Positions 1-7,553 of a DNA stretch of 28,090 nucleotides are shown here, piece after piece; the stretch's first letter is position 1, and each line of letters starts with the position of its first letter. A model generated the notes under the pieces. That model did no database searches, had not been told where the DNA came from, and saw only the letters and a program-made list of their open reading frames with translations. Source of the DNA: a virus. Made by a program: the position numbers and the translations under genes. Location: IMG/VR virus record IMGVR_UViG_3300027513_000041, positions 1 to 28,090 of that record; one strand, given 5' to 3'.

Positions 1-57
1 GGGCGAAACGAGCGCGGAATTTCGTTAGCGGTAGACCGCTATAAGGGGTTGATGTAA
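1..57 (+). other. Possible 3' end of an upstream gene
   Basis: An open frame enters from the left edge and ends at TAA 55-57, giving 18 residues that end RYKGLM. It could be the tail of the gene before the terminase, but it is too short to identify. A second frame stops at TAG 26-28, so the choice is uncertain. In GpA-type phages the cos site often lies just before the small terminase gene; I cannot recognise one here. Confidence 0.2.
26..41. other. Small perfect hairpin before the small terminase
   Basis: TAGCGG (26-31) and CCGCTA (36-41) form a 6-bp stem around a 4-base loop. It lies just upstream of the AAGGGG ribosome-binding site (43-48) of the small terminase. No T-tract follows, so it is not a standard terminator. 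It could be part of a packaging or translation signal, or chance. Confidence 0.3.
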
Positions 58-569
58 TTGTCACTTTACAGAAGATCGCTGCACACCTGGACCTCACCAT
101 CGAGGGCGCCCGGCTGTTTTGCCATGCCGAAGGTGTCGAGTGGCGCAAGAAAACGCTCGACGAGATCCGGATTTCCTACGTGCGCCGGCTGCGCGAGGAA
201 GCGTCAGGCCGATCGTTCGGGCTCACAGCCGAGCGCGCGCGTCACGCGGCAGCGCAGGCCAACAAGCTCGAGATGGATCTTGCCGAGGCGCGCGGCGAGC
301 TCGTGCGCGTTGATGATGTGCTGACGACATGGGCCGGGCATATCGGGACGGTGAGGCAGGCGCTGCTGGGGTTACCGAGCAAGGCGGCGGGGATGATCGC
401 GCCGGCCGGCAAGACCGCGCAGGCGGAGGCGACGCTGCGGCGATTGATCAAGGAAACGCTGGTGGAGCTGGCGTCTGATGGACGGCCTCGCAAACGGAAA
501 GGAAATGCTCGCCGAGGCGGTCAAGATGTGGAGCCCGCCACCAGATCTCACCGTAAGCGAGTGGGCTGA
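57..569 (+). CDS. Terminase small subunit, Nu1-like
   Basis: Small subunit of the packaging terminase, which recognises phage DNA and recruits the large subunit. The frame reads 170 residues from ATT at 57. The N-terminus (VTLQKIAAHLDL, about residues 2-13) looks like the winged-helix DNA-binding domain of Nu1-type proteins. The middle (residues about 65-90, AQANKLEMDLAEARGELV) is the charged helix typical of the family, followed by a conserved-looking LLGLPSKAAG segment and a basic tail. The only standard start in frame is GTG at 180, which would remove the DNA-binding domain. ATT at 57 has AAGGGG eight bases upstream, so I prefer this rare start. The 3' end overlaps the large subunit by 92 bases. 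Identity is fairly sure; the start is not. Confidence 0.75.
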   Translation: MVTLQKIAAHLDLTIEGARLFCHAEGVEWRKKTLDEIRISYVRRLREEASGRSFGLTAERARHAAAQANKLEMDLAEARGELVRVDDVLTTWAGHIGTVRQALLGLPSKAAGMIAPAGKTAQAEATLRRLIKETLVELASDGRPRKRKGNARRGGQDVEPATRSHRKRVG

Positions 570-2340
570 TGCACATCGCTACTTGTCGCCGGAGTCTTCG
601 GCCGAGCCGGGAAGGTGGAGGACCGAGCGCACGCCGTATCTGCGCGAGCCGATGGACGCGGTCACGGATCCCGCGGTGCGCGAGGTGGTGATGATGGTCG
701 GCTCCCAGGTCGGGAAGACGGAAGCGATCAACAACGTGGCCGGGTATTTCATTTCTCAGGACCCAAGTCCCATCCTGGTGATCCAGCCGACGCTCACCAT
801 GGCGAAAACGTGGAGCGAGGACAGATTCGCGCCAATGTTGCGGGATTCCGACGTCTTTCACGGGCTGATCAAGGATCCTCGATCAAGAGACTCGGGAAAT
901 ACGGTCTTTCACAAGACTTTTCCGGGCGGTCATATCACCGTGACAGGGGCTAATTCTGCGGCGGGTTTAGCGTCGCGGCCGATCCGGGTGTTGCTGTTCG
1001 ATGAGGTCGATCGCTATCCGCCGAGCGCTGGGACTGAGGGCGATCCGGTGACGCTCGCGCGTAAGCGCACGGCGACGTTCTGGAATCGCAAGGTCATCAT
1101 GGTGAGCTCGCCGACGCGCAAGGATGCCTCGCGGATCTCGCAGGCGCACGAGCGAAGCGACAAGCGCGAATATCTGGTCGCCTGCACGCACTGCGGTTTT
1201 GAGCAAGTGCTGCGCTGGTCTCACGTGCGATGGACCGATGGCGATCCTGAAACGGCGCACCTGGTCTGCCAGGACTGCGGCGTTGTGCTCGAAGAGTCGG
1301 ACCGTCACGAGATGATCAAGCGCGGACGGTGGCGCGCAACGGCTCCATTTCGCGGCGTGGCGGGGTTCTGGATGTCGGGGTTGTATTCGCCCTGGCAGAG
1401 GCTCGCGGACATCGTGAGCGAATTTCTGGCGGCCAAGGGTTACCCGGAAACGCTGATGGCGTTCACCAACACCACTCTGGCGGAGTTGTGGGACGACGGC
1501 GGGGAGAAGGCGCAACCGGATGCGCTGGCGGCGCGCGCGGAATCGTATCCGCTGGGCTTCGTTCCCGCCGGCGGGCTCCTCTTGGTGGCTGGCGTCGACG
1601 TGCAGCATGACCGCTTGGCAGTGACGATCGCGGCATATGGCGCGCGCGAGGAGTGCTGGATCGTCGGCTGGGATGAGCTCTACGGCAACCCGGCAACGGC
1701 GGAGCTGTGGCAGCGCCTGGACGATCACCTCGAGCTGGAATTCACGCACGAAAGCGGCGGGAAGGTGCGCGTCTCGGCAATCGCGGTCGACGAGGGCGAC
1801 GGGGTGACGACGGGGTACGTGCGGGACTACTGCCGAGCGAAGCACGCGCGGGCCATCCCGCGGATCAATTGCAAGGGTGCATCGCATGCGGTCAAGAAGC
1901 TCTTGGGCAAGTCTGACGGCAAGAAGCGCGAGGCGAAGCCGTGGATGGTCGACGTCGGGACGATCAAGGGGATGCTGCTACCGCGCCTCAAGATGGCCGA
2001 TCCGATCATGGTGCACTTCTCGACCGAGCTGCCGGCGGACTATTACGCGCAGTTGACGAGCGAGTCGCTGGTGCGGCGCCTGGTGCGAGGCTTTCCGAAA
2101 CTGGAGTGGAAGAAAGACCCGAAGGTGAACAATGAAGGGCTGGATACGCTGGTGCTCTCCTATGCGGCCGGGTTGTTCGTCGGGCTGAAGTCGATGAATT
2201 GGGAGCGGCTGCGTAAGCATGTGGAGTCAAGCAAGGCGCAGGCGCCGGTTGTTGTGCCGCTGGACGCCATTCAACCGATGCAGAAACTGATTGCGAGGCC
2301 GCCGCAAAGGGGCGGGTGGGTGAGGGGGTATCGCAGATGA
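478..2340 (+). CDS. Terminase large subunit, GpA family
   Basis: Motor and nuclease of DNA packaging; it cuts concatemeric DNA and drives it through the portal using ATP. At 620 residues it is close to the usual GpA-family length. The N-terminal stretch TVSEWADAHRYLSPESSAEP (25-44) and PYLREPMD are hallmarks of this family. A deviant Walker A, GSQVGKT, lies at 75-81 and Walker B, VLLFDE, at 171-176. A four-cysteine zinc-finger-like site is formed by C236, C239, C264 and C267. The nuclease half carries the acidic residues D374 (GVDVQHD) and D438 (AVDEGDG). The ATG at 478 overlaps the small subunit; a later ATG at 505 is possible. GpA-type terminases usually make cohesive ends, so cos packaging is likely. 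Confidence 0.95.
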   Translation: MDGLANGKEMLAEAVKMWSPPPDLTVSEWADAHRYLSPESSAEPGRWRTERTPYLREPMDAVTDPAVREVVMMVGSQVGKTEAINNVAGYFISQDPSPILVIQPTLTMAKTWSEDRFAPMLRDSDVFHGLIKDPRSRDSGNTVFHKTFPGGHITVTGANSAAGLASRPIRVLLFDEVDRYPPSAGTEGDPVTLARKRTATFWNRKVIMVSSPTRKDASRISQAHERSDKREYLVACTHCGFEQVLRWSHVRWTDGDPETAHLVCQDCGVVLEESDRHEMIKRGRWRATAPFRGVAGFWMSGLYSPWQRLADIVSEFLAAKGYPETLMAFTNTTLAELWDDGGEKAQPDALAARAESYPLGFVPAGGLLLVAGVDVQHDRLAVTIAAYGAREECWIVGWDELYGNPATAELWQRLDDHLELEFTHESGGKVRVSAIAVDEGDGVTTGYVRDYCRAKHARAIPRINCKGASHAVKKLLGKSDGKKREAKPWMVDVGTIKGMLLPRLKMADPIMVHFSTELPADYYAQLTSESLVRRLVRGFPKLEWKKDPKVNNEGLDTLVLSYAAGLFVGLKSMNWERLRKHVESSKAQAPVVVPLDAIQPMQKLIARPPQRGGWVRGYRR

Positions 2341-2498
2341 GTAGACGACGCATAACTAACAATTCGCTGATGGAAATTGAAGCGCGGATAACAACCGACG
2401 ACGGAGAGCAACTACTGCTGGCGCGCGAGATTTTCACTGCGCAATTGAGCAGGAAATTGCCATCTGTCGAACCGTTAAGGCTTGCGTCTGAATCGTGA
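2337..2498 (+). CDS. Small hypothetical protein (53 aa)
   Basis: Starts at an ATG that overlaps the TGA of the large terminase (ATGA), so translation is probably coupled. The 53-residue product begins MSRRRITNNS and contains charged residues with a possible helix (LLLAREIFTAQLSRKL). I do not recognise it. Its base composition is more AT-rich than its neighbours, which suggests separate acquisition. It sits where lambdoid phages carry gpW, but it shows no gpW pattern. It could be a small regulator or an assembly factor. Confidence 0.55.
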   Translation: MSRRRITNNSLMEIEARITTDDGEQLLLAREIFTAQLSRKLPSVEPLRLASES

Positions 2499-2761
2499 AC
2501 GTCAAATCCATCGTCGATCGCGTGCTGCAACTGAGCGAGGAATACGCGACGCACGAGCCGCAGCAGCGCGTGTTGCTCATTCACCAGAAGGTCGGCGCGG
2601 AGTACGGTGGGCTCACGGTGTACGTGCCGAAGCGCTTAGCGAGACCTTCAGGCGGATTCGTCGGCGCGGCACGGATGGGGCCGGCGAGTGACGTGCGCGA
2701 CGTGATGCGTGACCATGGCGTGTCGTTACGGACGGCCTGGAGGTGGGTGCGCGGGCGCTGA
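2495..2761 (+). CDS. Mor-like small DNA-binding protein
   Basis: An 88-residue protein starting at GTG 2495, overlapping the previous stop (GTGA). The segment EYGGLTVYVPK (about 36-46) resembles the YGG-x-x-Y-x-P motif of the Mor/C family of phage transcription activators. The C-terminus (DVMRDHGVSLRTAWRWVRGR) looks like a helix-turn-helix. Mor-family proteins activate middle or late phage promoters. Its place right after the terminase is unusual for an activator but such genes are scattered among phages. The last 36 bases overlap the 3' end of the convergent minus-strand gene. The family call is by motif only. Confidence 0.55.
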   Translation: MNVKSIVDRVLQLSEEYATHEPQQRVLLIHQKVGAEYGGLTVYVPKRLARPSGGFVGAARMGPASDVRDVMRDHGVSLRTAWRWVRGR

Positions 2762-3088
2762 CGCCTTCTTCTGCTCCACCGCCTGGCGGATTCTGGCCAA
2801 CACTTCCTCCTGTGGAACGTGGGACTGATACGCCTTATCCCCGTCCCACATGTTCTCCTTGATACCAACCTCATCGACCTGGGAACGCTCCCACTCGGCG
2901 AGGACTGCGGCCTGATACGCCCGGCGGTAGCGGTAGTATTTCCATGCTGTGGCGATGAGCACAACCACGCCGATACACACGACCGTCCCGATCGACCAGC
3001 GCCAGAACGGCACGCATATTCCCGCTGACGGGTTGTGGCTGAAGCAGTAGTCGAAGTATTGCCACCAAGGGGCAAATGACTCAGGCAT
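2726..3088 (-). CDS. Minus-strand small membrane protein, possible moron
   Basis: The only convincing minus-strand gene in the window. It starts at ATG 3088-3086 with GGGGAGG about seven bases upstream and encodes 120 residues. An aromatic N-terminus (MPESFAPWWQYFDYCF) is followed by one membrane segment at about 32-49 (SIGTVVCIGVVVLIATAW) and a charged, partly helical cytoplasmic-like tail ending in a Pro-rich stretch. The 3' end overlaps the Mor-like gene by 36 bases. Being alone, opposed to the late operon and preceded by its own control region, it resembles a moron expressed apart from the late genes. A superinfection-exclusion role is possible but not shown. I do not recognise a named family. 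Confidence 0.7.
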   Translation of the reverse strand: MPESFAPWWQYFDYCFSHNPSAGICVPFWRWSIGTVVCIGVVVLIATAWKYYRYRRAYQAAVLAEWERSQVDEVGIKENMWDGDKAYQSHVPQEEVLARIRQAVEQKKASAPAHPPPGRP

Positions 3089-3119
3089 GGCACCTCCCCG
3101 CGCCAGGCGATCAGCCACA

Positions 3120-3149
3120 TTGTGCCATTTTTGACTATTTTTGGCACAA
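3120..3149. promoter_or_regulatory. Operator-like inverted repeat in divergent promoter region
   Basis: TTGTGCCA (3120-3127) and TGGCACAA (3142-3149) form a perfect 8-bp inverted repeat around a 14-base AT-rich centre. It lies in the 84-base gap between the divergent starts at 3088 (minus) and 3173 (plus). It is markedly more AT-rich than its surroundings. The size and symmetry fit a dimeric regulator site. No T-tract follows either arm, so a terminator is unlikely. Confidence 0.55.
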
Positions 3150-3158
3150 CGGTATGAA
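3131..3158 (+). promoter_or_regulatory. Candidate sigma70 promoter overlapping the operator
   Basis: TTGACT (3131-3136) matches five of six bases of the -35 box and TATGAA (3153-3158) four of six of the -10 box, 16 bases apart. The right arm of the palindrome lies between them, so a bound regulator would block it. It would drive the connector gene at 3173. A promoter for the minus-strand gene must also lie nearby, but its boxes are less clear. Confidence 0.4.
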
Positions 3159-3172
3159 TATCGTCGCGGTCC

Positions 3173-3709
3173 ATGGCTGCGACCATACCGCTTACCGAAC
3201 CTGCAAGCGTTACCGCCGGGGATCGGTGGCAGTGGGACCGCGAAGACTTGTCGGACTATCCGGCGAGTTCGTGGACGCTGAGCTATGCCCTGACGAAGGT
3301 CGACAAGCTCATCACCCTCACCGCCACGGCGAACGGTGACTATCACCGGATCGACGTGACCGCGGTAGTGACCGCGGACTATCCGGCGGGCAAGTATCAC
3401 TGGCAGGCGTACGTCACCAACGGCAGCGATCGGAGATCGATCGGCGCCGGCACGCTCGAGATCAAGCCGAACCTGGCCCTGCAGACGCAGGGCTATGACG
3501 CGCGCTCGTTCGCCGAGCAGCGCGTCGACCAACTCGAGAAGGCATTGATGGCCCGTGATCCCGCAATCGCGGCCTACACCGTCGCCGGCCGCACGGTGCA
3601 ATACCACTCAATGCAGGATATCCGGGAAGACCTGGACTACTGGCGCTCGCGGCTCGTGCAGGAAAAGGCGAGCGTGACGGGCGCGAAACGACTGATGGTG
3701 AGGCTATGA
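3173..3709 (+). CDS. gpW-like head-tail connector with N-terminal beta domain
   Basis: A 178-residue protein. Residues about 1-105 look like a beta-sandwich (alternating strands, e.g. YHWQAYVTNGSDRRSIGAG). From about 115 on, a helix (FAEQRVDQLEKALM), the strand pair YTVAGRTVQYHS and a second helix (MQDIREDLDYWRSRLVQEKA) follow the plan of gpW, the lambda protein that plugs the portal and receives the FII connector. It lies just before the portal gene, where gpW is expected. No strong ribosome site precedes ATG 3173. The gpW match is by pattern and position; the N-terminal domain is an addition compared with the short lambda protein. Confidence 0.6.
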   Translation: MAATIPLTEPASVTAGDRWQWDREDLSDYPASSWTLSYALTKVDKLITLTATANGDYHRIDVTAVVTADYPAGKYHWQAYVTNGSDRRSIGAGTLEIKPNLALQTQGYDARSFAEQRVDQLEKALMARDPAIAAYTVAGRTVQYHSMQDIREDLDYWRSRLVQEKASVTGAKRLMVRL

Positions 3710-3948
3710 ACCTGAGACTGCGATGCAAGGCGGGGCAACGGCTGCAAGTGCTGGACGAGAACGGCAACGAAGTGAGCGGCGTGATGTCGGTGTCCTTTCG
3801 GGCTGACGGCAAGAATCCAGTTCCGGTTGTCACGATCGAATGCCGTGCGGAGATCATCGTGGATGCTGCAGCGAACGTCGCGGATGCTGTAGCGACGCCT
3901 GAAAAGACGCGCCGCGCCGGCCCGCCAGCAGCGAATCCGACCGAATGA
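3706..3948 (+). CDS. Small hypothetical protein before the portal gene
   Basis: An 80-residue product that overlaps its neighbours by ATGA on both sides, so it belongs to the translation-coupled packaging/portal unit. The N-terminal 50 residues alternate in a beta-like way (LQVLDENGNEVSGVMSVSF), and the C-terminal 30 are Ala/Pro-rich and probably disordered. I do not recognise a family. Its position between the connector and the portal suggests a head-assembly role, but nothing in the sequence proves it. Confidence 0.6.
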   Translation: MNLRLRCKAGQRLQVLDENGNEVSGVMSVSFRADGKNPVPVVTIECRAEIIVDAAANVADAVATPEKTRRAGPPAANPTE

Positions 3949-5462
3949 CCCTCGCCGGCCGATTGCGCGGTGCGTGGAACGCGTTGGCGGGAAAACCGCC
4001 GCGTCGGCGCATCCGCAATTCCGCCTTTCCGGCCGCCGAGCTCGGGCGCCTGACCTCGAGCTGGACGACGGATCCCGGCGCGGTCAACCGGTGGCTGCGC
4101 TACGAGCTGCGCACGCTCCGCGCGCGCTCCCGCATGCTGGCCCGCGGGGATGCCTACGGCGCGCGGTACGTCGCGGCCTGCGTGAACAACATCGCCGGGC
4201 CGACTCCGTTCGGACTGCAAGTCAAGGCGAAGTTCAAGGAAAACGGCCTACCGAACCAGTCCGCCAACGCGGCAATCGAGAACGCGTGGATCGATCGGTG
4301 CATGCCGGGCGCGCTGGACGTGACCGGGCGGCTTTCGATGAGCGAGCTGCACCGGTTGACCATTCGAACGCTCGCGCGCGACGGTGAGGCGCTGTGGCGC
4401 AAATACCAGGGCGGCGAGTGGGGCTTGCAAGGGCGCATCCAGGTGCTCGATGTGGATCGCCTGGACGAACAGAGAAATGAGAGCCTGCCAAACGGCTCGA
4501 TCAAGATGGGCGTCGAGCTCGACCGCTTCGCAAAGCCGATCGCCTATCACATCCTGCGCGAGCATCCCGGAGAGATCGGCGAATGGTCGCGCGGTCAAGA
4601 GCGAGCCTCCGAGCGGGTGCCTGCCGAGATGGTTCGGCATATCTTCGTTCCCGATTGGCCAGAACAGGTTCGCGGGATTCCTTGGATGCATGCCGCGATG
4701 TTGCGGCTGTGGAACCTCGGCGCCTTCGAAGAGGCGGCCGTGATCAATGCGCGCGTCGGCGCGTCCAAGATCGCGACGATCGAGACTCCGGATGGCGATG
4801 TGCCTGACGGGCTTGTCACCGGCACAGAATCCTCCGGCAACCTGCTCTCCGATATCGAGCCAGGGCAATACTGGACGCTCCCGACCGGATCCAAGCTCGG
4901 ATCGTTCGATCCGAAATTCCCTGATGAGAGCGTGGGACCGTTCATTCAAGCGTGCCTGCGTGGTGCGGCCGCGGCCGTGTCGATGTCCTATCACTCGTTT
5001 GCGAACGATCCCGGCGAAGTGAACTACTCGACCGCGCGGGTTGCGCTGCTCGATGAGCGCGACATGTGGTCGGCGCTGCAGCAGTGGTACATCGACCACG
5101 TCTGTCAGCCTGATTTCGTCGAATGGATGTCGGGAGCGATTATCGATGGCGCTTTGGCGCCGGCCTATTTCACGCACCGCAACTCGGTGCGCTGGCAGCC
5201 GAAGCGCTGGGCGTGGATCGATCCCGAGAAGGAAGTCAACGCCAAGAAAACCGCGCTGGAGATTCGCTTGACCTCGCGCACGCGTGAGGCGTCGGCGAAC
5301 GGCGAGGACATTGAGGAAATTTTCGACGAACAAGCCTATGAGCAGGATTTGGCGAAGGCAAAGGGCATCGTGCTCGAGCCGGCCAAGCCTGCGAGCGGGG
5401 CCAACGGGGGCGCCACAAATGGACGGCCTACCGCTGATCAAGGCACAGAATCTAACGCGTGA
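3945..5462 (+). CDS. Portal protein, lambda gpB type
   Basis: Forms the dodecameric ring at the capsid vertex through which DNA enters and leaves. The 505 residues match the lambda-type portal family (Phage_portal_2) in length and features: a basic N-terminus, the RARSRMLARGDAYGARYVAACVNNIAG segment near residue 60-86 (given here only as its key residues R-x-R near 60 and NN-x-x-G near 82), VLDVDRLDEQRN, and HIFVPDWPEQVRGIPWMHAA. The AYFTHRNSVRWQPKRWAWIDP segment (key residues W and P) lies near the C-terminus before the KE-rich helical end. The start overlaps the previous stop (ATGA), and the end overlaps the protease-capsid gene by 44 bases. No SppA-type gpC protease follows, unlike lambda. 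Confidence 0.93.
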   Translation: MTLAGRLRGAWNALAGKPPRRRIRNSAFPAAELGRLTSSWTTDPGAVNRWLRYELRTLRARSRMLARGDAYGARYVAACVNNIAGPTPFGLQVKAKFKENGLPNQSANAAIENAWIDRCMPGALDVTGRLSMSELHRLTIRTLARDGEALWRKYQGGEWGLQGRIQVLDVDRLDEQRNESLPNGSIKMGVELDRFAKPIAYHILREHPGEIGEWSRGQERASERVPAEMVRHIFVPDWPEQVRGIPWMHAAMLRLWNLGAFEEAAVINARVGASKIATIETPDGDVPDGLVTGTESSGNLLSDIEPGQYWTLPTGSKLGSFDPKFPDESVGPFIQACLRGAAAAVSMSYHSFANDPGEVNYSTARVALLDERDMWSALQQWYIDHVCQPDFVEWMSGAIIDGALAPAYFTHRNSVRWQPKRWAWIDPEKEVNAKKTALEIRLTSRTREASANGEDIEEIFDEQAYEQDLAKAKGIVLEPAKPASGANGGATNGRPTADQGTESNA

Positions 5463-7488
5463 AGCGCTCTTAAGGGAGATCCGCGGCAAGACGCAACACG
5501 CGGAGGCTTCGATTGATCGTGCCGGCATCGACCGCGAGGCGCGCACCGCCAAGCTCGCCTGGTGCTCGGAAGATCCGTACGAGCGCTGGTGGGGCATCGA
5601 GGTTCTCGACACATCGCCCAAGGCGGTGCGCATGGGCCGGTTGCGCAATGGCGCCGCGCTCCTGCTGGGCCACGATACTGACAAGCAAATCGGGGTGATC
5701 GAGTCGGCATCGCTCGACAAAGACAAGAAGGGACGCGCACTCGCGCGCTTCAGCAGATCAGCTCTCGGTGAGGAGATTTTCGCCGATGTGACTGACGGCA
5801 TCCGGCAGAAGGTTTCGGTCGGATACCGGATTCACGACCTAGTCCTCGTCAAGAAAGAGGGCGACGTCTCAACCTACCGCGTCACCGATTGGGAACCGTT
5901 CGAGCTTTCGATCGTGTCGGTTCCTGCGGATGACACCGTCGGCGTTGGCCGAGGTCTCAGCGGTCAGCCTGAAAAGGCTAAGGCAATGAAGGAAGAGCAA
6001 AGCCGGGCCGCGGAAAGCTCGGAAACCAATCCGGATCCGTCGGCGGACGTAGCAGCACAGCATCAGCGCTCCGAAGCATCGGTTTCGCAATCGGTGCAAG
6101 AGCAAATCGCAGAACGCAATCGCATCATCCTCGAAATTGGCGATCAGTGGAAAGCGTACGGCGGGCAGCAACTCGCTCGCGACGCGATCGGCAATGCCAA
6201 GATGACGGTCGACGCGTTCCGCAAGATCGTCCTTGATGAAGTCTCCAAAAAGCAGGCGGCAATCGCGCCGACCGAAACCGGGCGCCTGGCGGCCGACGAG
6301 CAGCATCCCGAGTTCCAGCGCGGCGGAAACCCCGCCGGGTACGGAATGGGCGCTCGCGAGATGCTTGCGGCGACGTCACTTCGCGCCTTCCGCGGCATCG
6401 GCAAGATCATGCGAATGGAAGATCACGAAGTCGCGTATCGCGCCGGCATGTGGCTCATGGGCGCGGTGCACGGCAACGGCAAGGCGATGCGCTGGTGCAA
6501 AGAGCATGGCGTCAAGCTCCTGCAGGGCGATCGGAATCAGTTGTTTTACGATGAGCGGTCCATGACCGAAGGCGTTTTCACCTCCGCCGGCTGGCTGGTG
6601 CCCGTGGAGATGGAAGCCGCGATCATCGCGAACCGCGAGGAGTTCGGTGTTGCCCGGCGCATCTGCAACGTGATCCCGATGACCTCGGCGAGCACGAGCA
6701 TCCCGCGCATCACGTCGGACACAACCGCGTACTTCGTCGGTGAAGGCGCGAGTGCAACGCCATCAGACCCGGCCGGCGATCAGGTCACGCTGACGCTCAA
6801 GGACTTGATGGTGCACACCAACATCGGCAAGTCGACCGCGATGGATACGGTCGTCTCCCTTGCCGAGCTGGTGGCCCGCGAGCAGGCGCGCTCGTTCGCC
6901 GTGAAGGAAGACCAATGCCTGGTCATCGGCGATGGGACCAGCACCTACGGCGGCATGATGGGCGTCAAGACGCTGCTCGACAATACCGCATACAGCGCGG
7001 GCAAGGTCGACGCAGTCTCGGGTCACGATCTGATGTCCGAGATCGATATCACCGACATCACGAGCCTGATCGCGGTCCTGCCGGTTTATGCCCGCGCGGG
7101 TTCGAGGTTCCTGGTGTCCGGTGTGTTCGATGCGCTGGTCTTCGGGCGGGTGAAGTTGAACGCAGGCGGCAACACGGTGCAAACCGTGCAGGGTCGGATC
7201 GTCGAAGGTGAATTCGCTGGATTCCCGATCACGCTCGCGCACCACATGCCGACGTCGACCTCGACCATCAACGATTCAACGATGGCAATCCTCGGAAACT
7301 TCAACCTCGGCGTCGCGTTTGGCAGCGGCTCGGGGATGATGATGACCGTCGATCCGTACACGCTCGCGCACCAGAATCTCACTCGCATCATCACGAGCGA
7401 GCGTATCGACATCAATCCTCATGGCGTCGCCAAGAGCACGACCGCCGGCCAGCAAGGGCCGATCGTCGGACTCTGGGGCAACACCTAA
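5419..7488 (+). CDS. Prohead protease fused to HK97-fold major capsid protein
   Basis: One 689-residue polyprotein holding the S78-type maturation protease and the shell protein. ATG 5419 is preceded by a GGGGG stretch about nine bases upstream and the protein begins MDGLPLIKAQ; longer in-frame starts would run deep into the portal gene. Protease residues can be placed as H85 (LLLGHD), S133 (QKVSVGYR) and E162 (WEPFELSIVSVPAD). Residues about 190-320 are charged and helical and probably form the scaffolding delta segment. From about 330 the capsid part follows: GVFTSAGWLVP, the N-arm/E-loop region and a C-terminal P-domain, ending VGLWGNT. Self-cleavage between the parts is expected. Such fusions are known; here the gene is paired with lambda-type portal and terminase. 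Confidence 0.92.
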   Translation: MDGLPLIKAQNLTREALLREIRGKTQHAEASIDRAGIDREARTAKLAWCSEDPYERWWGIEVLDTSPKAVRMGRLRNGAALLLGHDTDKQIGVIESASLDKDKKGRALARFSRSALGEEIFADVTDGIRQKVSVGYRIHDLVLVKKEGDVSTYRVTDWEPFELSIVSVPADDTVGVGRGLSGQPEKAKAMKEEQSRAAESSETNPDPSADVAAQHQRSEASVSQSVQEQIAERNRIILEIGDQWKAYGGQQLARDAIGNAKMTVDAFRKIVLDEVSKKQAAIAPTETGRLAADEQHPEFQRGGNPAGYGMGAREMLAATSLRAFRGIGKIMRMEDHEVAYRAGMWLMGAVHGNGKAMRWCKEHGVKLLQGDRNQLFYDERSMTEGVFTSAGWLVPVEMEAAIIANREEFGVARRICNVIPMTSASTSIPRITSDTTAYFVGEGASATPSDPAGDQVTLTLKDLMVHTNIGKSTAMDTVVSLAELVAREQARSFAVKEDQCLVIGDGTSTYGGMMGVKTLLDNTAYSAGKVDAVSGHDLMSEIDITDITSLIAVLPVYARAGSRFLVSGVFDALVFGRVKLNAGGNTVQTVQGRIVEGEFAGFPITLAHHMPTSTSTINDSTMAILGNFNLGVAFGSGSGMMMTVDPYTLAHQNLTRIITSERIDINPHGVAKSTTAGQQGPIVGLWGNT

Positions 7489-7501
7489 TCCACTATGACC
7501 C

Positions 7502-7534
7502 GCGCTTCGCCGGATGACATGCCCGGCGGGGCGC
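7502..7534 (+). other. Strong 12-bp mRNA hairpin after the capsid gene
   Basis: Bases 7502-7513 pair with 7523-7534 over 12 positions, ten Watson-Crick and two G-U, leaving a 9-base loop. It sits between the capsid stop (7488) and the ribosome site of the next gene (AGGAG near 7541). No T-tract follows, so it is not an ordinary intrinsic terminator. It could protect the capsid message or partly reduce transcription. Confidence 0.55.
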
Positions 7535-7553
7535 CAGGATAGGAGATTTACGC

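Noticed and set aside
1-60. cos site before the small terminase
   Set aside because: Expected by family habit, and small inverted repeats are present, but no recognisable cos sequence can be assigned from so short an edge.
58-324. TTG-started frame over the small terminase
   Set aside because: Its translation has no terminase features; the frame from 57 matches the Nu1 pattern.
967-1887. Minus-strand open frame of about 306 codons opposite the large terminase
   Set aside because: Antisense shadow of a well-supported gene.
3120-3149. Intrinsic terminator at the palindrome
   Set aside because: The T-runs are in the loop, not after the stem.
3120-3160. Sigma54 promoter suggested by TGGCAC
   Set aside because: The GC element of the -12 box is absent or one base out of place in both directions; the TGGCAC is explained by the palindrome.
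4248-5801. Long minus-strand open frame (about 517 codons) opposite the portal and protease genes
   Set aside because: It lies opposite clearly recognised genes, has no ribosome site and gives an Arg-rich low-quality protein typical of antisense frames in GC-rich DNA.
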